Assembly (NCBI GenBank): GCA_039105265.1
Contig: JAPFFF010000002.1
Span: 806,001 to 870,000 of the forward strand
From: Tritrichomonas musculus
Taxonomy: Eukaryota > Parabasalia > Tritrichomonadida > Tritrichomonadidae
DNA length: 64,000 bases
Reading direction: 5' to 3'
Shown here one piece after another: positions 23,901-36,020 of this stretch (within the stretch, counting starts at the first letter, position 1; each line of letters opens with the position of its first letter). The notes beneath the pieces are model-generated. The model ran no database searches. It was not told the DNA's origin and was given only the letters and a program-made list of their open reading frames with translations. Position numbers and translations under genes: made by a program.

Positions 23901-26744
23901 AATGAAAAAGAAGAAGAAGATGATGAAAATGAAGAAAAAGAAGAAGAAGAAGAAAATGAAGAAGAAGATGATGAAAATGAAGAAAAAGAAAAAGAAGAAG
24001 AAGAAGATGAAAATGAAAAAGAAGAAGAAGATGATGAAAATGGAAAAGAAGAAGATGATGATGAAAATGAAAAAGAAGAAGAAGATGATGAAAATGGAAA
24101 AGAAGAAGAAGATGATGAAAATGAAAAAGAAGAAGAAGATGATGAAAATGAAAAAGAAGAAGAAGATGATGAAAATGGAAAAGAAGAAGAAGATGATGAA
24201 AATGAAAAAGAAGAAGAAAATGAAGAAGAAGATGATGAAAATGAAAATGAAGAAGAAGAAGAAAATGATTCAAATGAAAAAGAAGAAGAAGATGATTCAA
24301 ATGGAAAAGAAGAAGAAGATGATGAAAATGAAAAAGAAGAAGAAAATGAAGAAGAAGATGATGAAAATGGAAAAGAAGAAGAAGATGATGAAAATGAAAA
24401 AGAAGATGATGAAAATAAAGAAAAAGAAGAAGATGATGAAAATGGAAAAGAAGAAGAAGATGATGAAAATGAAAAAGAAGAAGAAGATGATGAAAATGAA
24501 AAAGAAGAAGAAGATGATGAAAATGAAAAAGAAGAAGAAGATGATGAAAATGAAAATGAAAAAGAAGAAGAAGAAGATGAAAATGAAAAAGAAGAAGAAG
24601 ATGATGAAAATGGAAAAGAAGAAGATGATGATGAAAATGAAAAAGAAGAAGAAGATGATGAAAATGGAAAAGAAGAAGAAGATGATGAAAATGAAAAAGA
24701 AGAAGAAGATGATGAAAATGAAAAAGAAGAAGAAGATGATGAAAATGGAAAAGAAGAAGAAGATGATGAAAATGAAAAAGAAGAAGAAAATGAAGAAGAA
24801 GATGATGAAAATGAAAATGAAGAAGAAGAAGAAAATGATTCAAATGAAAAAGAAGAAGAAGATGATTCAAATGGAAAAGAAGAAGAAGATGATGAAAATG
24901 AAAAAGAAGAAGAAAATGAAGAAGAAGATGATGAAAATGAAAAAGAAGATGATGAAAATAAAGAAAAAGAAGAAGATGATGAAAATGGAAAAGAAGAAGA
25001 AGATGATGAAAATGAAAAAGAAGAAGAAGATGATGAAAATGAAAAAGAAGAAGAAGATGATGAAAATGAAAAAGAAGAAGAAGATGATGAAAATGAAAAT
25101 GAAAAAGAAGAAGAAGAAGATGAAAATGAAAAAGAAGAAGAAGATGATGAAAATGAAAAAGAAGAAGAAGATGATGAAAATGAAAAAGAAGAAGAAGATG
25201 ATGAAAATGAAAAAGAAGAAGAAGATGATGAAAATGAAAAAGAAGAAGAAGATGATGAAAATGAAAAAGAAGAAGAAGATGATGAAAATGAAAAAGAAGA
25301 AGAAGATGATGAAAATGAAAAAGAAGAAGAAGATGATGAAAATGGAAAAGAAGAAGAAGATGATGAAAATGAAAAAGAAGAAGAAAATGAAGAAGAAGAT
25401 GATGAAAATGAAAAAGAAGAAGAAAATGATGAAAATGAAAATGAAGAAGAAGAAGATGATGAAAATGAAAAAGAAGAAGAAGATGATGAAAATGAAAAAG
25501 AAGAAGAAGATGATGAAAATGAAAAAGAAGAAGAAGATGATGAAAATGAAAAAGAAGAAGAAGATGATGAAAATGAAAAAGAAGAAGAAGATGATGAAAA
25601 TGAAAAAGAAGAAGAAGATGATGAAAATGAAAAAGAAGAAGATGATGATGAAAATGGAAAAGAAGAAGAAGATGATGAAAATGGAAAAGAAGAAGAAGAT
25701 GATGAAAATGGAAAAGAAGAAGAAGATGATGAAAATGGAAAAGAAGAAGAAGATGATGAAAATGAAAAAGAAGAAGAAGAAGATGAAAATGAAAAAGAAG
25801 AAGAAGATGATGAAAATGGAAAAGAAGAAGATGATGATGAAAATGAAAAAGAAGAAGAAGATGATGAAAATGGAAAAGAAGAAGAAGATGATGAAAATGA
25901 AAAAGAAGAAGAAGATGATGAAAATGAAAAAGAAGAAGAAGATGATGAAAATGGAAAAGAAGAAGAAGATGATGAAAATGAAAAAGAAGAAGAAAATGAA
26001 GAAGAAGATGATGAAAATGAAAATGAAGAAGAAGAAGAAAATGATTCAAATGAAAAAGAAGAAGAAGAAGATGATTCAAATGGAAAAGAAGAAGAAGATG
26101 ATGAAAATGAAAAAGAAGAAGAAAATGAAGAAGAAGATGATGAAAATGAAAAAGAAGAAGAAAATGATGAAAATGAAAATGAAGAAGAAGAAGATGATGA
26201 AAATGAAAAAGAAGAAGAAGATGATGAAAATGAAAAAGAAGAAGAAGATGATGAAAATGAAAAAGAAGAAGAAGATGATGAAAATGGAAAAGAAGAAGAA
26301 GATGATGAAAATGAAAAAGAAGAAGAAGATGATGAAAATGAAAATGAAGAAGAAGAAGAAAATGATTCAAATGAAAAAGAAGAAGAAGAAGATGATTCAA
26401 ATGGAAAAGAAGAAGAAGATGATGAAAATGAAAATGAAAATGAAGAAGAAGATGATGAAAATGAAAAAGAAGAAGAAGATGAAGGAAATGCAAATGAAGA
26501 AGAAGATGATGAAAATGGAAAAGAAGAAGAAGATGATGAAAATGAAAAAGAAGAAGAAGATGATGAAAATGAAAATGAAGAAGAAGAAGAAAATGATTCA
26601 AATGAAAAAGAAGAAGAAGAAGATGATTCAAATGGAAAAGAAGAAGAAGATGATGAAAATGAAAATGAAAATGAAGAAGAAGATGATGAAAATGAAAAAG
26701 AAGAAGAAGAAGATGAAAATGCAAATGAAGAAGAAGAAGATTAA
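17988..26744 (+). pseudogene. Longest acidic open segment, 2,918 codons, ending in TAA
   Basis: This is the longest uninterrupted acidic frame in the window: 8,754 bp of DDENEKEEE-type units with no start codon and no register change. GGT motifs are at 18867, 19569, 21060 and 23865. It contains a 2,805-bp internal tandem duplication that makes it longer than its neighbours. A product would be of order 340 kDa, strongly acidic, without hydrophobic segments. It cannot be entered from the left because of the TAA at 17985, and it has no ATG, GTG or TTG in frame. Translation is therefore unlikely. Confidence 0.3.
20046..25655 (+). repeat. 2,805-bp in-frame tandem duplication (two copies)
   Basis: Copy 1 is about 20046-22850 and copy 2 about 22851-25655. 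Offsets of exactly 2,805 bp hold for GGT 21060/23865, TCA 21465/24270 and 22035/24840, and the Asn-Gly-Lys unit 20117/22922. The period equals 935 codons, so register is preserved. At least one substitution separates them: GAT near 20710 in copy 1 against GAA in copy 2. Each copy also contains a shorter repeat of about 570 bp around its Ser codons. Confidence 0.88.
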
Positions 26745-26753
26745 AATGAAGTA
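26721..26753 (+). other. Nonsense block, copy 4
   Basis: TAA 26742-26744, preceded 252 bp upstream by the Gly-Asn-Ala codon GCA at 26490. That spacing is the same as for copies 1 and 3. Confidence 0.9.
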
Positions 26754-29700
26754 GAAGAAGAAGAAGAAGAAAATGAAAATGAAAAAGAAGAAGAAGATGA
26801 TGAAAATGGAAAAGAAGAAGAAGATGATGAAAATGGAAAAGAAGAAGAAGATGATGAAAATGAAAAAGAAGAAGAAGATGATGAAAATGAAAAAGAAGAA
26901 GAAGATGATGAAAATGGAAAAGAAGAAGAAGATGATGAAAATGAAAAAGAAGAAGAAGATGATGAAAATGAAAAAGAAGAAGAAGATGATGAAAATGAAA
27001 AAGAAGAAGAAGAAGAAAATGATGAAAATGGAAAAGAAGAAGAAGATGATGAAAATGAAAAAGAAGAAGAAGATGATGAAAATGAAAAAGAAGAAGAAGA
27101 TGATGAAAATGGAAAAGAAGAAGAAGATGATGAAAATGAAAAAGAAGAAGAAAATGAAGAAGAAGATGATGAAAATGAAAATGAAAAAGAAGAAGAAGAT
27201 GATGAAAATGAAAAAGAAGAAGAAGATGATGAAAATGAAAAAGAAGAAGAAAATGAAGAAGAAGATGATGAAAATGGAAAAGAAGAAGAAGATGATGAAA
27301 ATGGAAAAGAAGAAGAAGATGATGAAAATGGAAAAGAAGAAGAAGATGATGAAAATGGAAAAGAAGAAGAAGATGATGAAAATGAAAAAGAAGAAGAAGA
27401 AGATGAAAATGAAAAAGAAGAAGAAGAAGATGAAAATGGAAAAGAAGAAGAAGAAGATGAAAATGAAAAAGAAGAAGAAGATGATGAAAATGGAAAAGAA
27501 GAAGAAGAAGATGAAAATGAAAAAGAAGAAGAAAATGAAGAAGAAGATGATGAAAATGGAAAAGAAGAAGAAGATGATGAAAATGAAAAAGAAGATGATG
27601 AAAATAAAGAAAAAGAAGAAGGTGATGAAAATGAAAAAGAAGAAGATGATGATGAAAATGAAAAAGAAGAAGAAGATGATGAAAATGAAGAAAAAGAAGA
27701 AGAAGAAGAAAATGAAGAAGAAGATGATGAAAATGAAGAAAAAGAAAAAGAAGAAGAAAATGAAGAAGAAGATGATGAAAATGAAAAAGAAGAAGAAGAT
27801 GATGAAAATGAAAAAGAAGAAGAAGATGATGAAAATGAAAAAGAAGAAGAAGATGATGAAAATGAAAAAGAAGAAGAAGATGATGAAAATGAAAATGGAA
27901 AAGAAGAAGAAGAAGATGAAAATGAAAAAGAAGAAGAAGATGATGAAAATGAAAAAGAAGAAGAAAATGAAGAAGAAGATGATGAAAATGGAAAAGAAGA
28001 AGAAGATGATGAAAATGGAAAAGAAGAAGAAGATGATGAAAATGGAAAAGAAGAAGAAGATGATGAAAATGGAAAAGAAGAAGAAGATGATGAAAATGAA
28101 AAAGAAGAAGAAGAAGATGAAAATGAAAAAGAAGAAGAAGATGATGAAAATGGAAAAGAAGAAGAAGAAGATGAAAATGAAAAAGAAGAAGAAGATGATG
28201 AAAATGGAAAAGAAGAAGAAGATGATGAAAATGGAAAAGAAGAAGAAGATGATGAAAATGGAAAAGAAGAAGAAGATGATGAAAATGAAAAAGAAGATGA
28301 TGAAAATAAAGAAAAAGAAGAAGGTGATGAAAATGAAAAAGAAGAAGATGATGATGAAAATGAAAAAGAAGAAGAAGATGATGAAAATGAAGAAAAAGAA
28401 GAAGAAGAAGAAAATGAAGAAGAAGATGATGAAAATGAAGAAAAAGAAAAAGAAGAAGAAAATGAAGAAGAAGATGATGAAAATGAAAAAGAAGAAGAAG
28501 ATGATGAAAATGAAAAAGAAGAAGAAGATGATGAAAATGAAAAAGAAGAAGAAGATGATGAAAATGGAAAAGAAGAAGAAGATGATGAAAATGAAAATGG
28601 AAAAGAAGAAGAAGAAGATGAAAATGAAAAAGAAGAAGAAGATGATGAAAATGAAAAAGAAGAAGAAAATGAAGAAGAAGATGATGAAAATGAAAAAGAA
28701 GAAGAAGATGATGAAAATGGAAAAGAAGAAGAAGATGATGAAAATGGAAAAGAAGAAGAAGATGATGAAAATGAAAAAGAAGAAGAAGATGATGAAAATG
28801 GAAAAGAAGAAGAAGATGATGAAAATGAAAAAGAAGAAGAAAATGAAGAAGAAGATGATGAAAATGAAAATGGAAAAGAAGAAGAAGAAGATGAAAATGA
28901 AAAAGAAGAAGAAGATGATGAAAATGAAAAAGAAGAAGAAAATGAAGAAGAAGATGATGAAAATGGAAAAGAAGAAGAAGAAGATGAAAATGAAAAAGAA
29001 GAAGAAGATGATGAAAATGAAAAAGAAGAAGAAGATGATGAAAATGAAAAAGAAGAAGAAGAAGAAAATGATGAAAATGGAAAAGAAGAAGAAGATGATG
29101 AAAATGAAAAAGAAGAAGAAGATGATGAAAATGAAAAAGAAGAAGAAGATGATGAAAATGGAAAAGAAGAAGAAGATGATGAAAATGAAAAAGAAGAAGA
29201 AAATGAAGAAGAAGATGATGAAAATGAAAATGAAAAAGAAGAAGAAGATGATGAAAATGAAAAAGAAGAAGAAGATGATGAAAATGAAAAAGAAGAAGAA
29301 GATGATGAAAATGAAAAAGAAGAAGAAGATGATGAAAATGAAAAAGAAGAAGAAGATGATGAAAATGAAAAAGAAGAAGATGATGATGAAAATGGAAAAG
29401 AAGAAGAAGATGATGAAAATGGAAAAGAAGAAGAAGATGATGAAAATGAAAATGAAAAAGAAGAAGAAGATGATGAAAATGGAAAAGAAGAAGAAGATGA
29501 TGAAAATGAAAAAGAAGAAGAAGATGATGAAAATGAAAAAGAAGAAGAAAATGATGAAAATGGAAAAGAAGAAGAAGATGATGAAAATGGAAAAGAAGAA
29601 GAAGATGATGAAAATGAAAAAGAAGAAGAAGAAGATGAAAATGAAAAAGAAGAAGAAGATGATGAAAATGGAAAAGAAGAAGAAGAAGATGAAAATGAAA

Positions 29701-32700
29701 AAGAAGAAGAAGATGATGAAAATGGAAAAGAAGAAGAAGATGATGAAAATGAAAAAGAAGAAGAAGATGATGAAAATGGAAAAGAAGAAGAAGATGATGA
29801 AAATGAAAAAGAAGATGATGAAAATAAAGAAAAAGAAGAAGGTGATGAAAATGAAAAAGAAGAAGATGATGATGAAAATGAAAAAGAAGAAGAAGATGAT
29901 GAAAATGAAGAAAAAGAAGAAGAAGAAGAAAATGAAGAAGAAGATGATGAAAATGAAGAAAAAGAAAAAGAAGAAGAAGAAGATGAAAATGAAAAAGAAG
30001 AAGAAGATGATGAAAATGGAAAAGAAGAAGATGATGATGAAAATGAAAAAGAAGAAGAAGATGATGAAAATGGAAAAGAAGAAGAAGATGATGAAAATGA
30101 AAAAGAAGAAGAAGATGATGAAAATGAAAAAGAAGAAGAAGATGATGAAAATGGAAAAGAAGAAGAAGATGATGAAAATGAAAAAGAAGAAGAAAATGAA
30201 GAAGAAGATGATGAAAATGAAAATGAAGAAGAAGAAGAAAATGATTCAAATGAAAAAGAAGAAGAAGATGATTCAAATGGAAAAGAAGAAGAAGATGATG
30301 AAAATGAAAAAGAAGAAGAAAATGAAGAAGAAGATGATGAAAATGGAAAAGAAGAAGAAGATGATGAAAATGAAAAAGAAGATGATGAAAATAAAGAAAA
30401 AGAAGAAGATGATGAAAATGGAAAAGAAGAAGAAGATGATGAAAATGAAAAAGAAGAAGAAGATGATGAAAATGAAAAAGAAGAAGAAGATGATGAAAAT
30501 GAAAAAGAAGAAGAAGATGATGAAAATGAAAATGAAAAAGAAGAAGAAGAAGATGAAAATGAAAAAGAAGAAGAAGATGATGAAAATGGAAAAGAAGAAG
30601 ATGATGATGAAAATGAAAAAGAAGAAGAAGATGATGAAAATGGAAAAGAAGAAGAAGATGATGAAAATGAAAAAGAAGAAGAAGATGATGAAAATGAAAA
30701 AGAAGAAGAAGATGATGAAAATGGAAAAGAAGAAGAAGATGATGAAAATGAAAAAGAAGAAGAAAATGAAGAAGAAGATGATGAAAATGAAAATGAAGAA
30801 GAAGAAGAAAATGATTCAAATGAAAAAGAAGAAGAAGATGATTCAAATGGAAAAGAAGAAGAAGATGATGAAAATGAAAAAGAAGAAGAAAATGAAGAAG
30901 AAGATGATGAAAATGAAAAAGAAGAAGAAAATGATGAAAATGAAAATGAAGAAGAAGAAGATGATGAAAATGAAAAAGAAGAAGAAGATGATGAAAATGA
31001 AAAAGAAGAAGAAGATGATGAAAATGAAAAAGAAGAAGAAGATGATGAAAATGAAAAAGAAGAAGAAGATGATGAAAATGAAAAAGAAGAAGAAGATGAT
31101 GAAAATGAAAAAGAAGAAGAAGATGATGAAAATGAAAAAGAAGAAGAAGATGATGAAAATGGAAAAGAAGAAGAAGATGATGAAAATGAAAAAGAAGAAG
31201 AAGATGATGAAAATGAAAAAGAAGAAGAAAATGATGAAAATGAAAATGAAGAAGAAGAAGATGATGAAAATGAAAAAGAAGAAGAAGATGATGAAAATGA
31301 AAAAGAAGAAGAAGATGATGAAAATGAAAAAGAAGAAGAAGATGATGAAAATGAAAAAGAAGAAGAAGATGATGAAAATGAAAAAGAAGAAGAAGATGAT
31401 GAAAATGAAAAAGAAGAAGAAGATGATGAAAATGAAAAAGAAGAAGAAGATGATGAAAATGAAAAAGAAGAAGAAGATGATGAAAATGGAAAAGAAGAAG
31501 AAGATGATGAAAATGGAAAAGAAGAAGAAGATGATGAAAATGGAAAAGAAGAAGAAGATGATGAAAATGAAAAAGAAGAAGAAGAAGATGAAAATGAAAA
31601 AGAAGAAGAAGATGATGAAAATGGAAAAGAAGAAGATGATGATGAAAATGAAAAAGAAGAAGAAGATGATGAAAATGGAAAAGAAGAAGAAGATGATGAA
31701 AATGAAAAAGAAGAAGAAGATGATGAAAATGAAAAAGAAGAAGAAGATGATGAAAATGGAAAAGAAGAAGAAGATGATGAAAATGAAAAAGAAGAAGAAA
31801 ATGAAGAAGAAGATGATGAAAATGAAAAAGAAGAAGAAAATGATGAAAATGAAAATGAAGAAGAAGAAGATGATGAAAATGAAAAAGAAGAAGAAGATGA
31901 TGAAAATGAAAAAGAAGAAGAAGATGATGAAAATGGAAAAGAAGAAGAAGATGATGAAAATGGAAAAGAAGAAGAAGATGATGAAAATGAAAATGAAGAA
32001 GAAGAAGATAATGAAAATGAAAAAGAAGAAGAAGAAGAAAATGATTCAAATGAAAAAGAAGAAGAAGAAGATGATTCAAATGGAAAAGAAGAAGAAGATG
32101 AAGAAGAAGATGATGAAAATGAAAAAGAAGAAGAAAATGATGAAAATGAAAATGAAGAAGAAGAAGATAATGAAAATGAAAAAGAAGAAGAAGATGATGA
32201 AAATGGAAAAGAAGAAGAAGATGATGAAAATGGAAAAGAAGAAGAAGATGATGAAAATGAAAATGAAGAAGAAGAAGAAAATGATTCAAATGAAAAAGAA
32301 GAAGAAGAAGATGATTCAAATGGAAAAGAAGAAGAAGATGATGAAAATGGAAAAGAAGAAGAAGATGATGAAAATGGAAAAGAAGAAGAAGATGATGAAA
32401 ATGAAAAAGAAGAAGAAAATGAAGAAGAAGATGATGAAAATGAAAAAGAAGAAGAAAATGATGAAAATGAAAATGAAGAAGAAGAAGATGATGAAAATGA
32501 AAAAGAAGAAGAAGATGATGAAAATGAAAAAGAAGAAGAAGATGATGAAAATGAAAAAGAAGAAGAAGATGATGAAAATGGAAAAGAAGAAGAAGATGAT
32601 GAAAATGAAAAAGAAGAAGAAGATGATGAAAATGAAAATGAAGAAGAAGAAGAAAATGATTCAAATGAAAAAGAAGAAGAAGAAGATGATTCAAATGGAA

Positions 32701-33038
32701 AAGAAGAAGAAGATGATGAAAATGAAAATGAAAATGAAGAAGAAGATGATGAAAATGAAAAAGAAGAAGAAGATGAAGGAAATGCAAATGAAGAAGAAGA
32801 TGATGAAAATGGAAAAGAAGAAGAAGATGATGAAAATGAAAAAGAAGAAGAAGATGATGAAAATGAAAATGAAGAAGAAGAAGAAAATGATTCAAATGAA
32901 AAAGAAGAAGAAGAAGATGATTCAAATGGAAAAGAAGAAGAAGATGATGAAAATGAAAATGAAAATGAAGAAGAAGATGATGAAAATGAAAAAGAAGAAG
33001 AAGAAGATGAAAATGCAAATGAAGAAGAAGAAGATTAA
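26745..33038 (+). pseudogene. Stop-to-stop acidic segment, 2,097 codons
   Basis: The head has the 848-bp landmark spacing. GGT motifs are at 27621, 28323 and 29841, spaced as in 12582-17987 (702 then 1,518 bp). The tail is longer than usual and includes two Asp-Asn variants (AAT for the second Asp) at 32010 and 32169. These reappear at 49219 and 49378. No start codon. Confidence 0.3.
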
Positions 33039-33047
33039 AATGAAGTA
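33015..33047 (+). other. Nonsense block, copy 5
   Basis: TAA 33036-33038. It lies inside the segmental duplication; its partner is the block at 50245. Confidence 0.9.
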
Positions 33048-36011
33048 GAAGAAGAAGAAGAAGAAAATGAAAATGAAAAAGAAGAAGAAGATGATGAAAA
33101 TGGAAAAGAAGAAGAAGATGATGAAAATGGAAAAGAAGAAGAAGATGATGAAAATGAAAAAGAAGAAGAAGATGATGAAAATGAAAAAGAAGAAGAAGAT
33201 GATGAAAATGGAAAAGAAGAAGAAGATGATGAAAATGAAAAAGAAGAAGAAGATGATGAAAATGAAAAAGAAGAAGAAGATGATGAAAATGAAAAAGAAG
33301 AAGAAGAAGAAAATGATGAAAATGGAAAAGAAGAAGAAGATGATGAAAATGAAAAAGAAGAAGAAGATGATGAAAATGAAAAAGAAGAAGAAGATGATGA
33401 AAATGGAAAAGAAGAAGAAGATGATGAAAATGAAAAAGAAGAAGAAAATGAAGAAGAAGATGATGAAAATGAAAATGAAAAAGAAGAAGAAGATGATGAA
33501 AATGAAAAAGAAGAAGAAGATGATGAAAATGAAAAAGAAGAAGAAAATGAAGAAGAAGATGATGAAAATGGAAAAGAAGAAGAAGATGATGAAAATGGAA
33601 AAGAAGAAGAAGATGATGAAAATGGAAAAGAAGAAGAAGATGATGAAAATGGAAAAGAAGAAGAAGATGATGAAAATGAAAAAGAAGAAGAAGAAGATGA
33701 AAATGAAAAAGAAGAAGAAGAAGATGAAAATGGAAAAGAAGAAGAAGAAGATGAAAATGAAAAAGAAGAAGAAGATGATGAAAATGGAAAAGAAGAAGAA
33801 GAAGATGAAAATGAAAAAGAAGAAGAAAATGAAGAAGAAGATGATGAAAATGGAAAAGAAGAAGAAGATGATGAAAATGAAAAAGAAGATGATGAAAATA
33901 AAGAAAAAGAAGAAGGTGATGAAAATGAAAAAGAAGAAGATGATGATGAAAATGAAAAAGAAGAAGAAGATGATGAAAATGAAGAAAAAGAAGAAGAAGA
34001 AGAAAATGAAGAAGAAGATGATGAAAATGAAGAAAAAGAAAAAGAAGAAGAAAATGAAGAAGAAGATGATGAAAATGAAAAAGAAGAAGAAGATGATGAA
34101 AATGAAAAAGAAGAAGAAGATGATGAAAATGAAAAAGAAGAAGAAGATGATGAAAATGGAAAAGAAGAAGAAGATGATGAAAATGAAAATGGAAAAGAAG
34201 AAGAAGAAGATGAAAATGAAAAAGAAGAAGAAGATGATGAAAATGAAAAAGAAGAAGAAAATGAAGAAGAAGATGATGAAAATGAAAAAGAAGAAGAAGA
34301 TGATGAAAATGGAAAAGAAGAAGAAGATGATGAAAATGAAAATGAAAAAGAAGAAGAAGATGATGAAAATGAAAATGAAAAAGAAGAAGAAGATGATGAA
34401 AATGAAAATGAAAAAGAAGAAGAAGAAGATGAAAATGAAAAAGAAGAAGAAGATGATGAAAATGAAAAAGAAGAAGAAGATGATGAAAATGAAAAAGAAG
34501 AAGAAGATGATGAAAATGAAAAAGAAGAAGAAGATGATGAAAATGGAAAAGAAGAAGAAGATGATGAAAATGAAAAAGAAGAAGAAGATGATGAAAATGA
34601 AAAAGAAGAAGAAGATGATGAAAATGAAAAAGAAGAAGAAGATGATGAAAATGAAAAAGAAGAAGAAGATGATGAAAATGAAAAAGAAGAAGAAGATGAT
34701 GAAAATGAAAAAGAAGAAGAAGATGATGAAAATGGAAAAGAAGAAGAAGAAGATGAAAATGAAAAAGAAAAAGAAGATGATGAAAATGAAAAAGAAGAAG
34801 AAAATGATGAAAATGAAAAAGAAGAAGAAGATGATGAAAATGGAAAAGAAGAAGAAGATGATGAAAATGAAAAAGAAGAAGAAGATGATGAAAATGAAAA
34901 AGAAGAAGAAGATGATGAAAATGGAAAAGAAGAAGAAGATGATGAAAATGGAAAAGAAGAAGAAGATGATGAAAATGGAAAAGAAGAAGAAGATGATGAA
35001 AATGGAAAAGAAGAAGAAGATGATGAAAATGAAAAAGAAGAAGAAGAAGATGAAAATGAAAAAGAAGAAGAAGATGATGAAAATGGAAAAGAAGAAGATG
35101 ATGATGAAAATGAAAAAGAAGAAGAAGATGATGAAAATGGAAAAGAAGAAGAAGATGATGAAAATGAAAAAGAAGAAGAAGATGATGAAAATGAAAAAGA
35201 AGAAGAAGATGATGAAAATGGAAAAGAAGAAGAAGATGATGAAAATGAAAAAGAAGAAGAAAATGAAGAAGAAGATGATGAAAATGAAAATGAAGAAGAA
35301 GAAGAAAATGATTCAAATGAAAAAGAAGAAGAAGAAGATGATTCAAATGGAAAAGAAGAAGAAGATGATGAAAATGAAAAAGAAGAAGAAAATGAAGAAG
35401 AAGATGATGAAAATGAAAAAGAAGAAGAAAATGATGAAAATGAAAATGAAGAAGAAGAAGATGATGAAAATGAAAAAGAAGAAGAAGATGATGAAAATGA
35501 AAAAGAAGAAGAAGATGATGAAAATGAAAAAGAAGAAGAAGATGATGAAAATGGAAAAGAAGAAGAAGATGATGAAAATGAAAAAGAAGAAGAAGATGAT
35601 GAAAATGAAAATGAAGAAGAAGAAGAAAATGATTCAAATGAAAAAGAAGAAGAAGAAGATGATTCAAATGGAAAAGAAGAAGAAGATGATGAAAATGAAA
35701 ATGAAAATGAAGAAGAAGATGATGAAAATGAAAAAGAAGAAGAAGATGAAGGAAATGCAAATGAAGAAGAAGATGATGAAAATGGAAAAGAAGAAGAAGA
35801 TGATGAAAATGAAAAAGAAGAAGAAGATGATGAAAATGAAAATGAAGAAGAAGAAGAAAATGATTCAAATGAAAAAGAAGAAGAAGAAGATGATTCAAAT
35901 GGAAAAGAAGAAGAAGATGATGAAAATGAAAATGAAAATGAAGAAGAAGATGATGAAAATGAAAAAGAAGAAGAAGAAGATGAAAATGCAAATGAAGAAG
36001 AAGAAGATTAA
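33039..36011 (+). pseudogene. Stop-to-stop acidic segment, 990 codons
   Basis: Head module with GGT 33915, a shortened body and the standard tail to TAA 36009. The first 1.75 kb matches 50248-52000 at +17,209 bp, but unlike that copy it keeps register throughout. It serves as the intact reference for the lesions at 51998 and 52057. No start codon. Confidence 0.3.
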
Positions 36012-36020
36012 AATGAAGTA
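35988..36020 (+). other. Nonsense block, copy 6
   Basis: TAA 36009-36011. On the reverse strand the overlapping TTA at 36008-36010 ends a long Ser/Phe reading frame. Confidence 0.9.

Noticed and set aside
18019-26754. Very long ATG-start ORF of Met/Lys repeats (2,911 codons), and similar ones across the window
   Set aside because: This is the +1 shadow of the repeat. ATG occurs in almost every unit, so starts and lengths carry no information, and the Met/Lys composition has no parallel in known proteins that I can name.
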